Shown here: piece after piece, positions 38,888 to 47,560 of the stretch
Layout of the letters: each line of letters begins with the position of its first letter
Numbering within the stretch: the first letter of the stretch is position 1
Origin: Alphaproteobacteria bacterium
Lineage (GTDB): Bacteria; Pseudomonadota; Alphaproteobacteria; Micropepsales; Micropepsaceae
Direction: 5' to 3'
NCBI GenBank assembly: GCA_028865545.1
Contig: JAGWJY010000011.1
Span: forward strand, 1-64,000
DNA: 64,000 nt
Translations under genes and position numbers: made by a program
Notes under the pieces: generated by a model
Seen by the model: only the letters and a program-made list of their open reading frames with translations
What the model was told of the DNA's origin: nothing
Database searches by the model: none

Positions 38888-39727
38888 CTAAGGCGATCGC
38901 CTGAGTTCCTCTTCGGCTGCTACATAGGCGATGAAATTGCGTGGGCATTCCGCCACAGCCGTCTTGAGGAGCGATACCGCAGTAGAAAAGTTGCCACGGC
39001 TGAGTTGCCACTCACCGACGTAGAAGTCCGCTTCACACCTTTGGTTATTCGCGTTTCGGATACTGCTGGCGTTCGTCGTCGCGCGGTACACGTCCTCTGG
39101 ATCGGCTGTGCCGCGATATAGCGCGAGCAACGGCGCCGGCCACGAGGAACCGTTTAACTCCGAAATGCGTTGGGCAAACTCTAGTTGATTGAAGTTTCCC
39201 GCGCGCCTGCCGAGAAGACCTACCCAGAGCACAATGTAGGGATCTTTCGGATCGAATTTTGCCGCTTCGGCTATATCAGCTGCGGCTTGGCGGAAGCGGC
39301 CCATGGACCACTGTTGGCGAGCGCGGCTGAAGTAGAAGGATGCGGTGGGTTTTATGCCGATCGCAGTGCTGATATCGGCCAGGGCCGCTATTGGTCGGTT
39401 CAGGCATACGTTCGCATCTGACCGCAGAACATAAGCGTCGAGATAATAGGGGTTGAGTCTGATCGCCTCAGTCAGGTCCATTGCCGCCGTTGAGCACTGG
39501 TCTGTATTCATGTCGGCGCGTGCACGGCCGAGATAGGCCACTGGAAGATAAGCGCGCGCCAAGTCGGTGGCGATGATTGCATCGGTGAAAGCGGCAATCG
39601 CTGTTTCGCTGTCGCCACGGTTATTTGCGTCTATGCCGCGGCTGAAATCGTCATAGCCGCTGGCAAATGTCGAACCTGCGCCGGCGACGAATGCGAAAAA
39701 TAGCGCGGCAGAAAGTTCCTTGTACAT
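38888..39727 (-). CDS. Secreted TPR-repeat protein
   Basis: The 279-residue protein starts at ATG 39727 with a signal peptide (MYKELSAALFFAFVAGAGST). TPR-like helical pairs follow: YDDFSRGIDANNRGDSETAI at 25, ADMNTDQCSTAAMDLTEAIR, and ALADISTAIGIKPTASFYF. The tandem helices end near residue 270 at YVAAEEELRRSP. Four cysteines in the middle and C-terminal part suggest disulfides. It lies immediately upstream of the aspartic protease and could hold or direct it, but no direct evidence exists. A role like the NlpI family of periplasmic scaffolds is possible. Confidence 0.75.
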   Translation of the reverse strand: MYKELSAALFFAFVAGAGSTFASGYDDFSRGIDANNRGDSETAIAAFTDAIIATDLARAYLPVAYLGRARADMNTDQCSTAAMDLTEAIRLNPYYLDAYVLRSDANVCLNRPIAALADISTAIGIKPTASFYFSRARQQWSMGRFRQAAADIAEAAKFDPKDPYIVLWVGLLGRRAGNFNQLEFAQRISELNGSSWPAPLLALYRGTADPEDVYRATTNASSIRNANNQRCEADFYVGEWQLSRGNFSTAVSLLKTAVAECPRNFIAYVAAEEELRRSP

Positions 39728-40460
39728 GGCTTTTTTCTTCTTCCCCGTGCAGCAGGCCTGCATTATCGGGGTGGACGATGACAAGGTAAGAATGAACTGC
39801 TGCAACAGCAATCTGGGCGCGACACTTAGACTTCGCTGAGGAACGGTGGTGTCTTATCATCGTCCCGGGAAATTGCGGAAATAGGCTGCCCGGCCGTACT
39901 TATGGAGGTACTCTTTGCAGCAATGCGGCAACGTCACGCAGTTCGCTGTCTCTCGTCAACGCATTTTTGTGGCGCGCAGGAGTGGGTGATCGATTGATTG
40001 TATCATCCCGATTCTGTGGTGCCTTATGGTACCGTCACGCATTTTTCCGCTTTGTAAATGGAAACAACGCCGGTGGCCGAATGGACAATCTTCATACCAA
40101 CGTTTCTTGCGGCGTCGCTGCGTACTAGCCGTGCGCGGGAGATCGCCTACTTTAAGACGTTTTTTTAGCGATCTACACAATTTGGTGTTCGTCGGTTGCG
40201 TGATTGGGATTGTCGCGCGGCTGCTTCATTTTGGCCAGGCGTGGAGAGGTGTACACGTTGCCGGCCTTGCCTCTCGCCGGCATCGCGGTTTGCACGGCGA
40301 TAAGGCAGTTAGGATATCGTTCACCTTGTTCGTTGCTGAGCAGAGGTCGCCTTGCGTCCTGCACAAATTATCTAAAATGAAAGCCAAATCCGAGTTTTTG
40401 ATCTAAGCGAACGTCAAAATCCCATCCTTACCCTGTGTACGCATTCAGCGAGTGCGGACA
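39728..40460. other. 730-base gap, mostly lower GC, no convincing gene
   Basis: Open frames of about 75-126 codons exist on both strands but none has recognisable motifs, and they overlap each other. The stretch is visibly less GC-rich than the neighbours, with runs such as AAGACGTTTTTTTAGCG. It may hold promoters for the genes on each side or a decayed insert. No inverted terminal repeats or transposase motif could be seen. Confidence 0.45.
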
Positions 40461-41150
40461 ATGGGCGGGTTTCGAAGCGCTTGGGCTCTAGCAGTCTCTC
40501 TGCTGCTGGCGGCGTGCCAAAGCCCGAACGCGGCGGTCAGCGCGTTGCCTAACGGGGCGATTGTCGCGCCCGTTCTGTCCTCAAGTTTGGTCTCGGACTT
40601 GATCCCAGCAAGCACAGTGATGTCCGCGGGAAGCAAGGCAACGCCGCCGTCCGGCTTTGTCGCATTTTGCAGACGCGATCCGGATCAATGTGGAAACGTG
40701 AAGGGTGGTGCCTCCGTCGTAGTCCTCAACGCAGCGGTCTGGCACACGTTATGGCAGGTCAATACGGCCTGGAACACAGCGGTCAAACCAGAAGAGGATG
40801 CCGCTCATTATGGTCGCGTCGACTATTGGACCATTCCGACGGATGGCTATGGAGATTGCGAAGATTATGCCTTAGCCAAACGCAAGTCCCTCGCAGATCT
40901 TGGATTGCCGTTGGGTGCTCTACGCATCGCGCTTGCGCGTACGGAGGACGGCACTGCCCATGCGGTTTTGGACGTCGTAACCGACCGAGGGGATTATGTC
41001 CTGGATAATCTCGCTTCCGTTGTCTTGCCATGGACCGCGACGCACTACGCCTGGATTGCGCGCCAGGTGCCCGGCAAAACCCAATGGGCCTTCATCGGAT
41101 CGGTACGATCCGATGACCAGATGACCGCGACCGCCGAGATCGAACCGTAA
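40461..41150 (+). CDS. Transglutaminase-like cysteine peptidase (BTLCP), lipoprotein
   Basis: The 229-residue protein opens with a lipoprotein signal: MGGFRSAWALAVSLLLAAC, lipobox LAAC and Cys19. The BTLCP family core (DUF920) shows Cys133 in YGDCEDYALAKR, His167 in AHAVLDV and Asp182 in YVLDN, the catalytic triad of bacterial transglutaminase-like proteins. LapG-type proteases of this group cleave surface adhesins under LapD control, but no lapD or type I secretion gene lies near here. It stands alone between the gap and an SDR gene. The start is uncertain: GTG 40452 is 9 bases upstream. Confidence 0.82.
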   Translation: MGGFRSAWALAVSLLLAACQSPNAAVSALPNGAIVAPVLSSSLVSDLIPASTVMSAGSKATPPSGFVAFCRRDPDQCGNVKGGASVVVLNAAVWHTLWQVNTAWNTAVKPEEDAAHYGRVDYWTIPTDGYGDCEDYALAKRKSLADLGLPLGALRIALARTEDGTAHAVLDVVTDRGDYVLDNLASVVLPWTATHYAWIARQVPGKTQWAFIGSVRSDDQMTATAEIEP

Positions 41151-41326
41151 GCCACGGCACATTTGTAAGCGCACATGCATCGCTTTTGGCTGCCCTGCCA
41201 GTCACTTCCCAGAGGTTATTGATTTCATTAGAGTTATTCCGTCGACTGTGCTGGCCGGCTGTTGTCCGTGCGGGCGTCGGGTTTGGGAAATGCATTCGTA
41301 GGCGCGCAAATAAGGCAACTGGTTTC

Positions 41327-42094
41327 ATGATTGGACTCCCGACCACCCCGTCGTTTCGTCTGGACGGTCGCCGTGCACTCGTCACAGGCGCCGGACGCGG
41401 CATAGGCTTGGCGGCGTCAGCCGCCTTGGCGCAGGCGGGCGCAGCCGTCACGCTTTGTGCTCGCTCAACCGCGGAGATCGAAGCGGGCGCCTCCGCTATT
41501 CGTGATGCCGGCGGAAAGGCGGATACACTGACTTTGGACGTGAGCGATGTAACAGCAGCGCGTGACGCGCTGGCGGCGCAAGAGCCTTTTGACATCCTCG
41601 TCAATAACGCAGGAACCAACCGGATCAGATCGTTCACCGAGGTAACGCTGGAGGACTATGAGGTGGTCTTCGGCCTCAATGTAAAGGGCGCATTTTTCGT
41701 CGCGCAGGCCGTTGCGGCACGCATGGTCGGCACGGGTACGCGGGGCTCCATCATCAATATGTCTTCGCAGATGGGCCAGGTAGGCGGCTCTAACCGGTCG
41801 CTTTACTGTGCATCGAAATGGGCGGTGGAAGGCATGAGCAAAGCCATGGCTCTGGACCTGGCGCCGCACGGCATTCGCGTCAACACGATATGCCCGACGT
41901 TCATCGTGACCCCGTTAACGAAGCCGATCCTCGCGGACGACGCCTTTCGTGCTCATGTTATGAGCATGATCAAATTAGGGCGCCTTGGTCAGGTCGAAGA
42001 TCTGATGGGCGCCATCGTGTTTCTGGCGTCGGATGCCTCTGCGCTGATGACGGGCAGCGCTCTCGTGGTCGATGGCGGCTGGACGGCGAGCTAA
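41327..42094 (+). CDS. Short-chain dehydrogenase/reductase (SDR)
   Basis: The 255-residue protein has the SDR pattern: VTGAGRGIG cofactor motif near 22-30, ILVNNAGTN at about 92, catalytic Ser in INMSSQMGQ and Tyr-x-x-x-Lys in LYCASKWAVEG. The C-terminal ALVVDGGWTAS is typical of classical SDRs. It would oxidise or reduce a small hydroxy or keto substrate with NAD(P). ATG 41327 is chosen because the domain begins there; the upstream open region is not protein-like. The substrate cannot be predicted. Confidence 0.9.
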   Translation: MIGLPTTPSFRLDGRRALVTGAGRGIGLAASAALAQAGAAVTLCARSTAEIEAGASAIRDAGGKADTLTLDVSDVTAARDALAAQEPFDILVNNAGTNRIRSFTEVTLEDYEVVFGLNVKGAFFVAQAVAARMVGTGTRGSIINMSSQMGQVGGSNRSLYCASKWAVEGMSKAMALDLAPHGIRVNTICPTFIVTPLTKPILADDAFRAHVMSMIKLGRLGQVEDLMGAIVFLASDASALMTGSALVVDGGWTAS

Positions 42095-42171
42095 GTTGCC
42101 TCTTGGCCTTAAGGTCCTATTAGCCTTTGTGTCGGACATTGGTGTGGAAAGACGATTTAGGTTCCGCGCCT

Positions 42172-42417
42172 ATGGCCCGCGCTGCGTCGTTTGTCCCAAG
42201 CTCTGAAAGCGACGTTTTGGCCGACGGCGGGTCGGCAGACGATCGTGCTATGGACCGGATTATGGCTGATTTGGCGCTGGCGTTCGATCTCGACATAGAC
42301 CTCGCGAATGCTGAAGAGGAAGAGGCGAAATGGCCGATGGGCCGTACGCTTGCCTTTGTGGTTTTGACCAGCGCCGCGCTGTGGGCACTCATCGCGGGGT
42401 TCATCTTCCTCATTTGA
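42172..42417 (+). CDS. Small single-pass membrane protein of unknown function
   Basis: The 81-residue open frame has an acidic N-terminal half (SESDVLADGGSADDRAMDRI, then FDLDIDLANAEEEE) and a single C-terminal hydrophobic helix (about 60-80: TLAFVVLTSAALWALIAGFI). This acidic-then-helix plan suggests a C-tail-anchored small protein. It sits 77 bases after the SDR gene. No family is recognised, and the start at ATG 42172 is inferred from the reading frame rather than a strong ribosome site. Confidence 0.55.
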   Translation: MARAASFVPSSESDVLADGGSADDRAMDRIMADLALAFDLDIDLANAEEEEAKWPMGRTLAFVVLTSAALWALIAGFIFLI

Positions 42418-42428
42418 TGAGCATTTAA

Positions 42429-42457
42429 GCTGCACCTCAATTCTGGAGGGTTGCAGC
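42429..42457. terminator. Weak hairpin between convergent genes
   Basis: GCTGCA (42429-42434) pairs with TGCAGC (42452-42457). An inner CCTC/GGAGG pairing with a small bulge extends the stem. It lies between the small membrane gene and the convergent SDR stop at 42524 and may be the terminator, though no long T-tract follows. Confidence 0.35.
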
Positions 42458-42523
42458 ACTTTGCCGAAAATATCGTCAGGCGAGTGACACGTGGCGTAGC
42501 ATTCCTCGATCCGACAGGTCCGG

Positions 42524-43312
42524 TCAGCCGCCGTGACGGAAATCCGGATAAAGAAGCATACCACCATCGACTGCGACGGTAAGGCCCGTCATGTAGCCTG
42601 CTAGGTCGCTGCATAGGAAGGCGATCACATGGCCGATTTCGTCGGGTTCGCCGACGCGATTCATTGGAATCTTCGCGTCCAGATCCGAAAGCCCCTTTGG
42701 ATCTTGCCACACATTGGCGTTGATTGGCGTTTTGATCGCGCCTGGGGCGACGGCAATGACGCGGATGCCTTGCCCTGCAACTTCTTGCGCTAATGTTTTG
42801 TTGAACATGCTCAACCCTGCTTTGGCGCTGGTGTAAGCGGAGTACCCCGCCCAAGGGATGAATTCGTGAACCGACGTTGTGTTGATGATGACGCCACGGC
42901 CCTGTTTGCTCATTCGGGCCACCGCCTCGCGCGAACAATAGAATGGTCCGAACAGATCGACCTCGAGCACCCTGCGCCAGGCCGCGGGATCGCTTTGTGC
43001 ACACATAGCACGGGGACCATCCATGCCGGCGTTGTTCACCAGAATGTCGATGCCGTCGAATTCGCTGTCCATCCACGCGAAGAGCGCTGTCACGTCACCC
43101 TGATCCGCGACGTCGGCGAGTCGAACGATGGATGCTTTGACGCCGAACGATTTCGCCGTGGCCGCAACACCTTCGGCATTCTGAGGCCCATCGCGGTACG
43201 CAATCGCGATATCCGCGCCGGCTTGCGCCAGCGATTTCGCCGTTGCCGCGCCAAGGCCTGAATCGCCGCCAGTGATGAGCGCTTTGCGTCCTTTCAGGTC
43301 GATCGGAATCAT
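42524..43312 (-). CDS. SDR, glucose 1-dehydrogenase-like, of the GH15 operon
   Basis: The 262-residue protein has GRKALITGGDSGLGAATAKS for cofactor binding, ILVNNAGMDGP, Ser in INTTSVHEF, and Tyr-x-x-x-Lys in YSAYTSAKAGLS, with VAVDGGMLLYPDF at the end. It resembles the glucose 1-dehydrogenase branch of SDRs. The start ATG 43312 overlaps the stop of the GH15 gene (ATGA), so it is translated with it; the neighbour would release glucose, which fits a sugar dehydrogenase. Substrate is inferred, not shown. Confidence 0.87.
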   Translation of the reverse strand: MIPIDLKGRKALITGGDSGLGAATAKSLAQAGADIAIAYRDGPQNAEGVAATAKSFGVKASIVRLADVADQGDVTALFAWMDSEFDGIDILVNNAGMDGPRAMCAQSDPAAWRRVLEVDLFGPFYCSREAVARMSKQGRGVIINTTSVHEFIPWAGYSAYTSAKAGLSMFNKTLAQEVAGQGIRVIAVAPGAIKTPINANVWQDPKGLSDLDAKIPMNRVGEPDEIGHVIAFLCSDLAGYMTGLTVAVDGGMLLYPDFRHGG

Positions 43313-45657
43313 GCGTCGTCCTTTCTTTGGTTGACTACAGATACTTCATAATCTTGGCCCTCCCACCCCTTCGTCTCGAGCCAGAAGAACGTGAACTGAA
43401 CGGTCGCGCCTGCTGCGAGCTGTGCAACCGGAAGGTCGACGACATGTAAGCCCAAACCCGTGTCTCGCGTGTCGGCGTCTCGAATCTCGTTCCAGCCGTT
43501 GACGCCCCAATGGACCCGGGCCGGCGCCTTGAGCGCGATGCAGAGCGTGTTGCCCGAGCGCATGTTGCGTGGACGCAGCTTCGACAGCCATATATCGTAA
43601 TCGATCTTGGGTCGCTGGCCGCCGTAGCGGGCCCATGTGGCGGCTGGTCGATCTACCGCATGCCCAAGTGCTTGGCTGTAGCAAAGCTTGACGAATTCGC
43701 TATGAGCCCAGACGAGGGGCATGGCGGATCCGCTTGGCTTTCCTGGCACCAAATCATATTTGTCGATAGAATTGCTGTCCCAGATCTGCTCCGGGATCAG
43801 TCCCATCGGGCTGCTCATAGCCATCATAGCTTTGAGGTAAGGCAAAACGTCCTCGCCAGCCGCGAGTGCGTAATGTCCACGCTCTCCGGTCAAGAGGGGC
43901 CAACCCCGCCCGCGTCCGGCCCCGTCGAAGGCGCTGCCGTCGTCATGTTCGCCGTAACCGTCATCGTCGTAGCGATGCCAGACTGGTCCGCTGGGCGTAT
44001 CCACTTTCAGCAGACGATCGATGATTTTCACGCTATCGAGAATTTTTGGATCGTCCGCACGCCGTAACCCGTATCGCACGAGTTGCAAAAAATCGGTGGC
44101 GATCTGCGAATTAGCGGGTAAATTCGGGTCACGAGCCAAGTTCTTGATCTGTACAATTTCAGACAAAGTGTGATCGCGCGTTAGCGCATCGAGAGGTGAC
44201 GTGCGTATGTAATACCCGCTTACACCGCTGTCGCGCGCAAGAGGCGTATCTTGGACAAACGTCCATTGTTCCAACTGTGCGTTCCAATAGTCCGCCAAGC
44301 GCAATGCGAACCTCTGTGCTTCCGTGTCGAGGAAAGCGCTGGCTTCGACCAGCGCAGCAATAGCAATGGCGAGCGTGAATGTATTGACGCCGGCGTCCTC
44401 TTCCCACCGGTCCTGCCCCGTTGCTGGGCCTTCACAGGCAATGAAACGCACAGCGCGCGAGATCATGTCACTGACCGCAATCCCATCCAGAGCGTTCCGC
44501 TCCTTCAGAGTGGACGCCAGGAGAATAGGGAATGCTGCCTCGTCGAGTTGGATGCCGGACCAGAACGCGGATCCGCCCAACCATTGATTCTGGAACCAAT
44601 GACCATCCTGTTGTTGCGTCGCGATGAGATAGCGCAGGACGTCGCGCGCGTCGTCATATGACTCCATCGCAATCAGTGCGCCCGCGGTCTCCACCAAGTC
44701 CCGCGGCCATACCAGATGATAGCCGCCACGACTTTCGCTGCTGTCTCCCCATGGTATGGACAGACTTGCCACGGCCGCACCGCAATAGGTTCGATCCTGG
44801 TGGACCTTCAGCACAGTAGAGGAAAAAGTAAGCATTCGATCCACGTCCTCTCCTAACTCCGGATGCGTGATTTTCGACAGCCAACCTTCCCAGCTTCGGC
44901 ACTGGGCATCCCATACTTGTGAAAAATCCTCCATGAGGCTCGACACAGATAACGTGGCCGCAGCGACTTGGCTGGTGGCGAAGCCCAGCGCCAGTGTGGC
45001 CTGGGCGGGAAGCTCGCCCATCATGGCGACTGTCCCGGGGCCGGCGTTGTCGTACTCCCACGTCATGCGCCCATGACGGTTGAAATCTTGCCAACCATCG
45101 CTGGACGCAACGCAACCAACTGAACAACGTCGCCACACATCGGCGCCGTCCGCGCCAACGGCCGACAGAGCGAGCCCAAATGGGCCCTGTTCCGCCGCCA
45201 GAATGACGCGGCCATTGTGCATTGCGACGGCCGCAGTGTTGCTTTCTGCGTCTCCGCCGAGGCGTGGTGCCAGGAGCGCGTAAGGCCGCAGACTTTCATC
45301 GCCGTCCAGATGATAGCGCAACAGGAGAACGTCGCGCCGCTGTGACGGACAAAGGCGCAAGGTAAAGGTGAAGCTCGGGTGGTGATGTACGATCTCGACT
45401 GCGGGCACGCCCGGATTGGGCAGAGTGACGGTATAGCTGCCCAGACGACGCAGCTCGACCCAGAACCCGCAATCATCGGCTATGATAAAGCCCAAATCTT
45501 TGATTTGAGGAATATCGATCCGTGGGTAATAGACTTCCGTGACGATTCCCTGAGCGACCGTGAACCATAACCGAGACGAACCAAGGCTTGCGCCCACCAT
45601 GTCCTTCCGGGCAGGTGCCCAGGTCGGGCGCGCAGACACAGCAGATGGTGCTTTCAT
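43309..45657 (-). CDS. Glycoside hydrolase family 15 (glucoamylase/glucodextranase-like)
   Basis: The 782-residue protein has an N-terminal beta-sandwich domain (about 1-265) and an alpha/alpha barrel. GH15 motifs are GGYHLVWPRDLVE at 311-323, WEEDAGVNTF at 418 and LIPEQIWD near the end of the barrel. The catalytic glutamates of GH15 lie in WEE and PEQ. A C-terminal domain follows (VHWGVNGWNEIRD). No signal peptide is visible, so it may act in the cytoplasm on alpha-glucans or trehalose-like sugars. It begins at ATG 45657, downstream of the aquaporin gene, and overlaps the SDR start by 4 bases. Confidence 0.88.
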   Translation of the reverse strand: MKAPSAVSARPTWAPARKDMVGASLGSSRLWFTVAQGIVTEVYYPRIDIPQIKDLGFIIADDCGFWVELRRLGSYTVTLPNPGVPAVEIVHHHPSFTFTLRLCPSQRRDVLLLRYHLDGDESLRPYALLAPRLGGDAESNTAAVAMHNGRVILAAEQGPFGLALSAVGADGADVWRRCSVGCVASSDGWQDFNRHGRMTWEYDNAGPGTVAMMGELPAQATLALGFATSQVAAATLSVSSLMEDFSQVWDAQCRSWEGWLSKITHPELGEDVDRMLTFSSTVLKVHQDRTYCGAAVASLSIPWGDSSESRGGYHLVWPRDLVETAGALIAMESYDDARDVLRYLIATQQQDGHWFQNQWLGGSAFWSGIQLDEAAFPILLASTLKERNALDGIAVSDMISRAVRFIACEGPATGQDRWEEDAGVNTFTLAIAIAALVEASAFLDTEAQRFALRLADYWNAQLEQWTFVQDTPLARDSGVSGYYIRTSPLDALTRDHTLSEIVQIKNLARDPNLPANSQIATDFLQLVRYGLRRADDPKILDSVKIIDRLLKVDTPSGPVWHRYDDDGYGEHDDGSAFDGAGRGRGWPLLTGERGHYALAAGEDVLPYLKAMMAMSSPMGLIPEQIWDSNSIDKYDLVPGKPSGSAMPLVWAHSEFVKLCYSQALGHAVDRPAATWARYGGQRPKIDYDIWLSKLRPRNMRSGNTLCIALKAPARVHWGVNGWNEIRDADTRDTGLGLHVVDLPVAQLAAGATVQFTFFWLETKGWEGQDYEVSVVNQRKDDA

Positions 45658-45680
45658 AGGTTCCACCGAACTCCTTCTGC

Positions 45681-46454
45681 TCAAATATGAAATACGCCGT
45701 AACGATCGTGATCGAAGTGATGAATTTTCGCGACGTCTATCCGCGGCCAACGCCAGCCAAGCCATTGATGAGCGGCGACCGCCAGCAGTGTTCCCATCAG
45801 CGGGCCGAGCCAATAAACCCACCAGTCTTGCCACTGGCCGGAGATAACGGCCGGACCGAGACTGCGAGCCGGATTGGTGCTGGTGCCGGAGACACCAGCC
45901 TCAAGCCACACCATGATCGCGTAAAGGGGCGGAAAGAGGGCGGGTGTGAAGGACTTCAGAGAACGATGCCGGAGAAAGAAGAATAGTCCAAAAATGAGAG
46001 CGAAGGTGGTGACCGCTTCACCAAGCAATGCCCGCCCCGCGCCATATGCGTTGCCGGGCACGGTTGTCCCATAGCCCACGCTTCGGCCCATCACGCCCCA
46101 AGCCAGCAGCGGTAACGCTCCAAGTACCGCACCCACGAGTTGAGCCACGACATAGCCTGCAGCGTGACCAGGTTTCAGCCGACCCATCAGCCAGAACCCA
46201 AGCGTGACGACCGGGTTAATGTGGGCGCCGCTCTCCTTGCCGAGCGGTGAAAGCGCGATCAACGCTCCAGTCGTGCCAAAGAAAAAACCGGTAACGAGGC
46301 GCTGCAAAGCTTCGTCGGACAACAGCCGGGCCACCGGGCTGCCTTGACCGAAATCGAGAATGACGATCGACAACCCAACGGAAACAAGGAGCGCCGTTCC
46401 AACCAGCTCTGCGCCAAACAGTTTCCACGGGAATGGCCGTTCAATAAAATTCAT
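45681..46454 (-). CDS. MIP-family aquaporin or glycerol channel
   Basis: The 257-residue protein has six membrane segments and two pore half-helices. The first signature is HINPVVTLG (NPV instead of NPA, 80-82), the second TSTNPARSLGP (NPA, 194-196). Such a first-motif change is known in some bacterial channels and may alter selectivity. It is the first gene of the operon with the GH15 and SDR genes, 23 bases ahead of the GH15 start. ATG 46454 is used; the TTG start just upstream adds a single codon. Confidence 0.85.
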   Translation of the reverse strand: MNFIERPFPWKLFGAELVGTALLVSVGLSIVILDFGQGSPVARLLSDEALQRLVTGFFFGTTGALIALSPLGKESGAHINPVVTLGFWLMGRLKPGHAAGYVVAQLVGAVLGALPLLAWGVMGRSVGYGTTVPGNAYGAGRALLGEAVTTFALIFGLFFFLRHRSLKSFTPALFPPLYAIMVWLEAGVSGTSTNPARSLGPAVISGQWQDWWVYWLGPLMGTLLAVAAHQWLGWRWPRIDVAKIHHFDHDRYGVFHI

Positions 46455-46654
46455 CAAAATTCATCGTTGCCAATTCGATTGCCTGCCTCTGCGATAGCCT
46501 ACGGCCGTGTCATTTCCCCCTTGCCGCATTAGCGCACAGTTACTGTTCCCCATGCCAGCGCGCACAAATTAAACTGCCGCAACATTGCCGATGGTGGGCG
46601 CAGATCAGAAACGAAGAAGTATAGCCAGGACGTTCGGTGTTTGGTGGTGCTAAC

Positions 46655-46975
46655 TCACCGCGGCATCTTGAGAAAATCGCGAATGGCCCGGGCGGCTTGC
46701 ACGGCATCTTCCTTGGCGTATCCGCCGATCGAGAAATCTCTCCCGAACCTTAATTCGAGCATGGGGTAATATGTTTTGCGGCGACCTTTGCGCTTCACGG
46801 TGACGCCCGTGACCTCCGAAAGCGCAATTTGCTTGTGATGATACGGAACAATCAGCGCAAGGCGAGTAATCGCCGCTAGGTCGCTTTCACGGTCTAGCGT
46901 GCAAATACCGATGCTCAACCCGGTGCTACCAAGCCGTAAACGCAGCTTTTGTGCCGAACACTCGATGACTTTCAT
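46655..46975 (-). CDS. Small protein of unknown function
   Basis: The 106-residue protein starts with MKVIECSAQKLRLRLGS and has a beta-rich middle (GICTLDRESDLAAITRLALI) with VTVKRKGRRKTYYPMLELRF and a final helix (DAVQAARAIRDFLKMPR), which resembles a small PH-like domain. ATG 46975 is used because the frame upstream is low-complexity. It is a lone gene. I recognise no family, so no function is given. Confidence 0.65.
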   Translation of the reverse strand: MKVIECSAQKLRLRLGSTGLSIGICTLDRESDLAAITRLALIVPYHHKQIALSEVTGVTVKRKGRRKTYYPMLELRFGRDFSIGGYAKEDAVQAARAIRDFLKMPR

Positions 46976-47560
46976 CGTCCTCGCCTCTGGAGAAGGAGAT
47001 CTCCCAGGGCGTTTCCTCCGGCGAACCACATAAGACGTCATATAGGCGCCAATTTCAACGCCTGCGTGACGGCTCTCCCTGGTCTGTCGCCAGTGGTATC
47101 GCCCCGGCGCCTGCAAACCCGCGGTCGGGCCTGCCTGCCGGGATTCGGATTTCCCCCTTGGCGACTGCCAATGGTGGCAACGGCGGGCAGACCGAAATCA
47201 AAACCGCAATCGTTGAGATTGCGGCCGTGCTGCAAAGGCAAAGCGGTTCGAGAACGACTTCAGGCCCTCCGACCGGAATGCCGGACCTCAGATCGCGGAC
47301 CAAATCCCCACGCTATCGCCGACGTGACCTGCACGATCCACATTCGGCGTTCATACAAAAGTAAAAATCGTTTCAACTTTCGAAACATTCGCTGGCCGAG
47401 CGGCCAGAAGTTCGCGATGGCGACAGGGGAAGCGCCGCGCGCGGCATCCAAGAATTCCGCGAAAGGATATAGATCCTGATCGTTTACCTGCCTGATTAAC
47501 CACTAATTTCCGCCAAGAGGCATATGGTATCGCCACGACTCTCAGATCAAAAGGCCTTGA
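46976..47560. other. 585-base spacer before the MASE1 kinase gene
   Basis: Several short open frames exist on both strands, none with recognisable motifs. The region shows no strong hairpin, repeat or operator. It probably contains the promoter of the kinase gene at 47561. Confidence 0.4.

Noticed and set aside
40026-40406. Open frame of 126 codons in the low-GC gap
   Set aside because: No recognisable motif, and it overlaps another frame on the opposite strand; not enough evidence for a gene.
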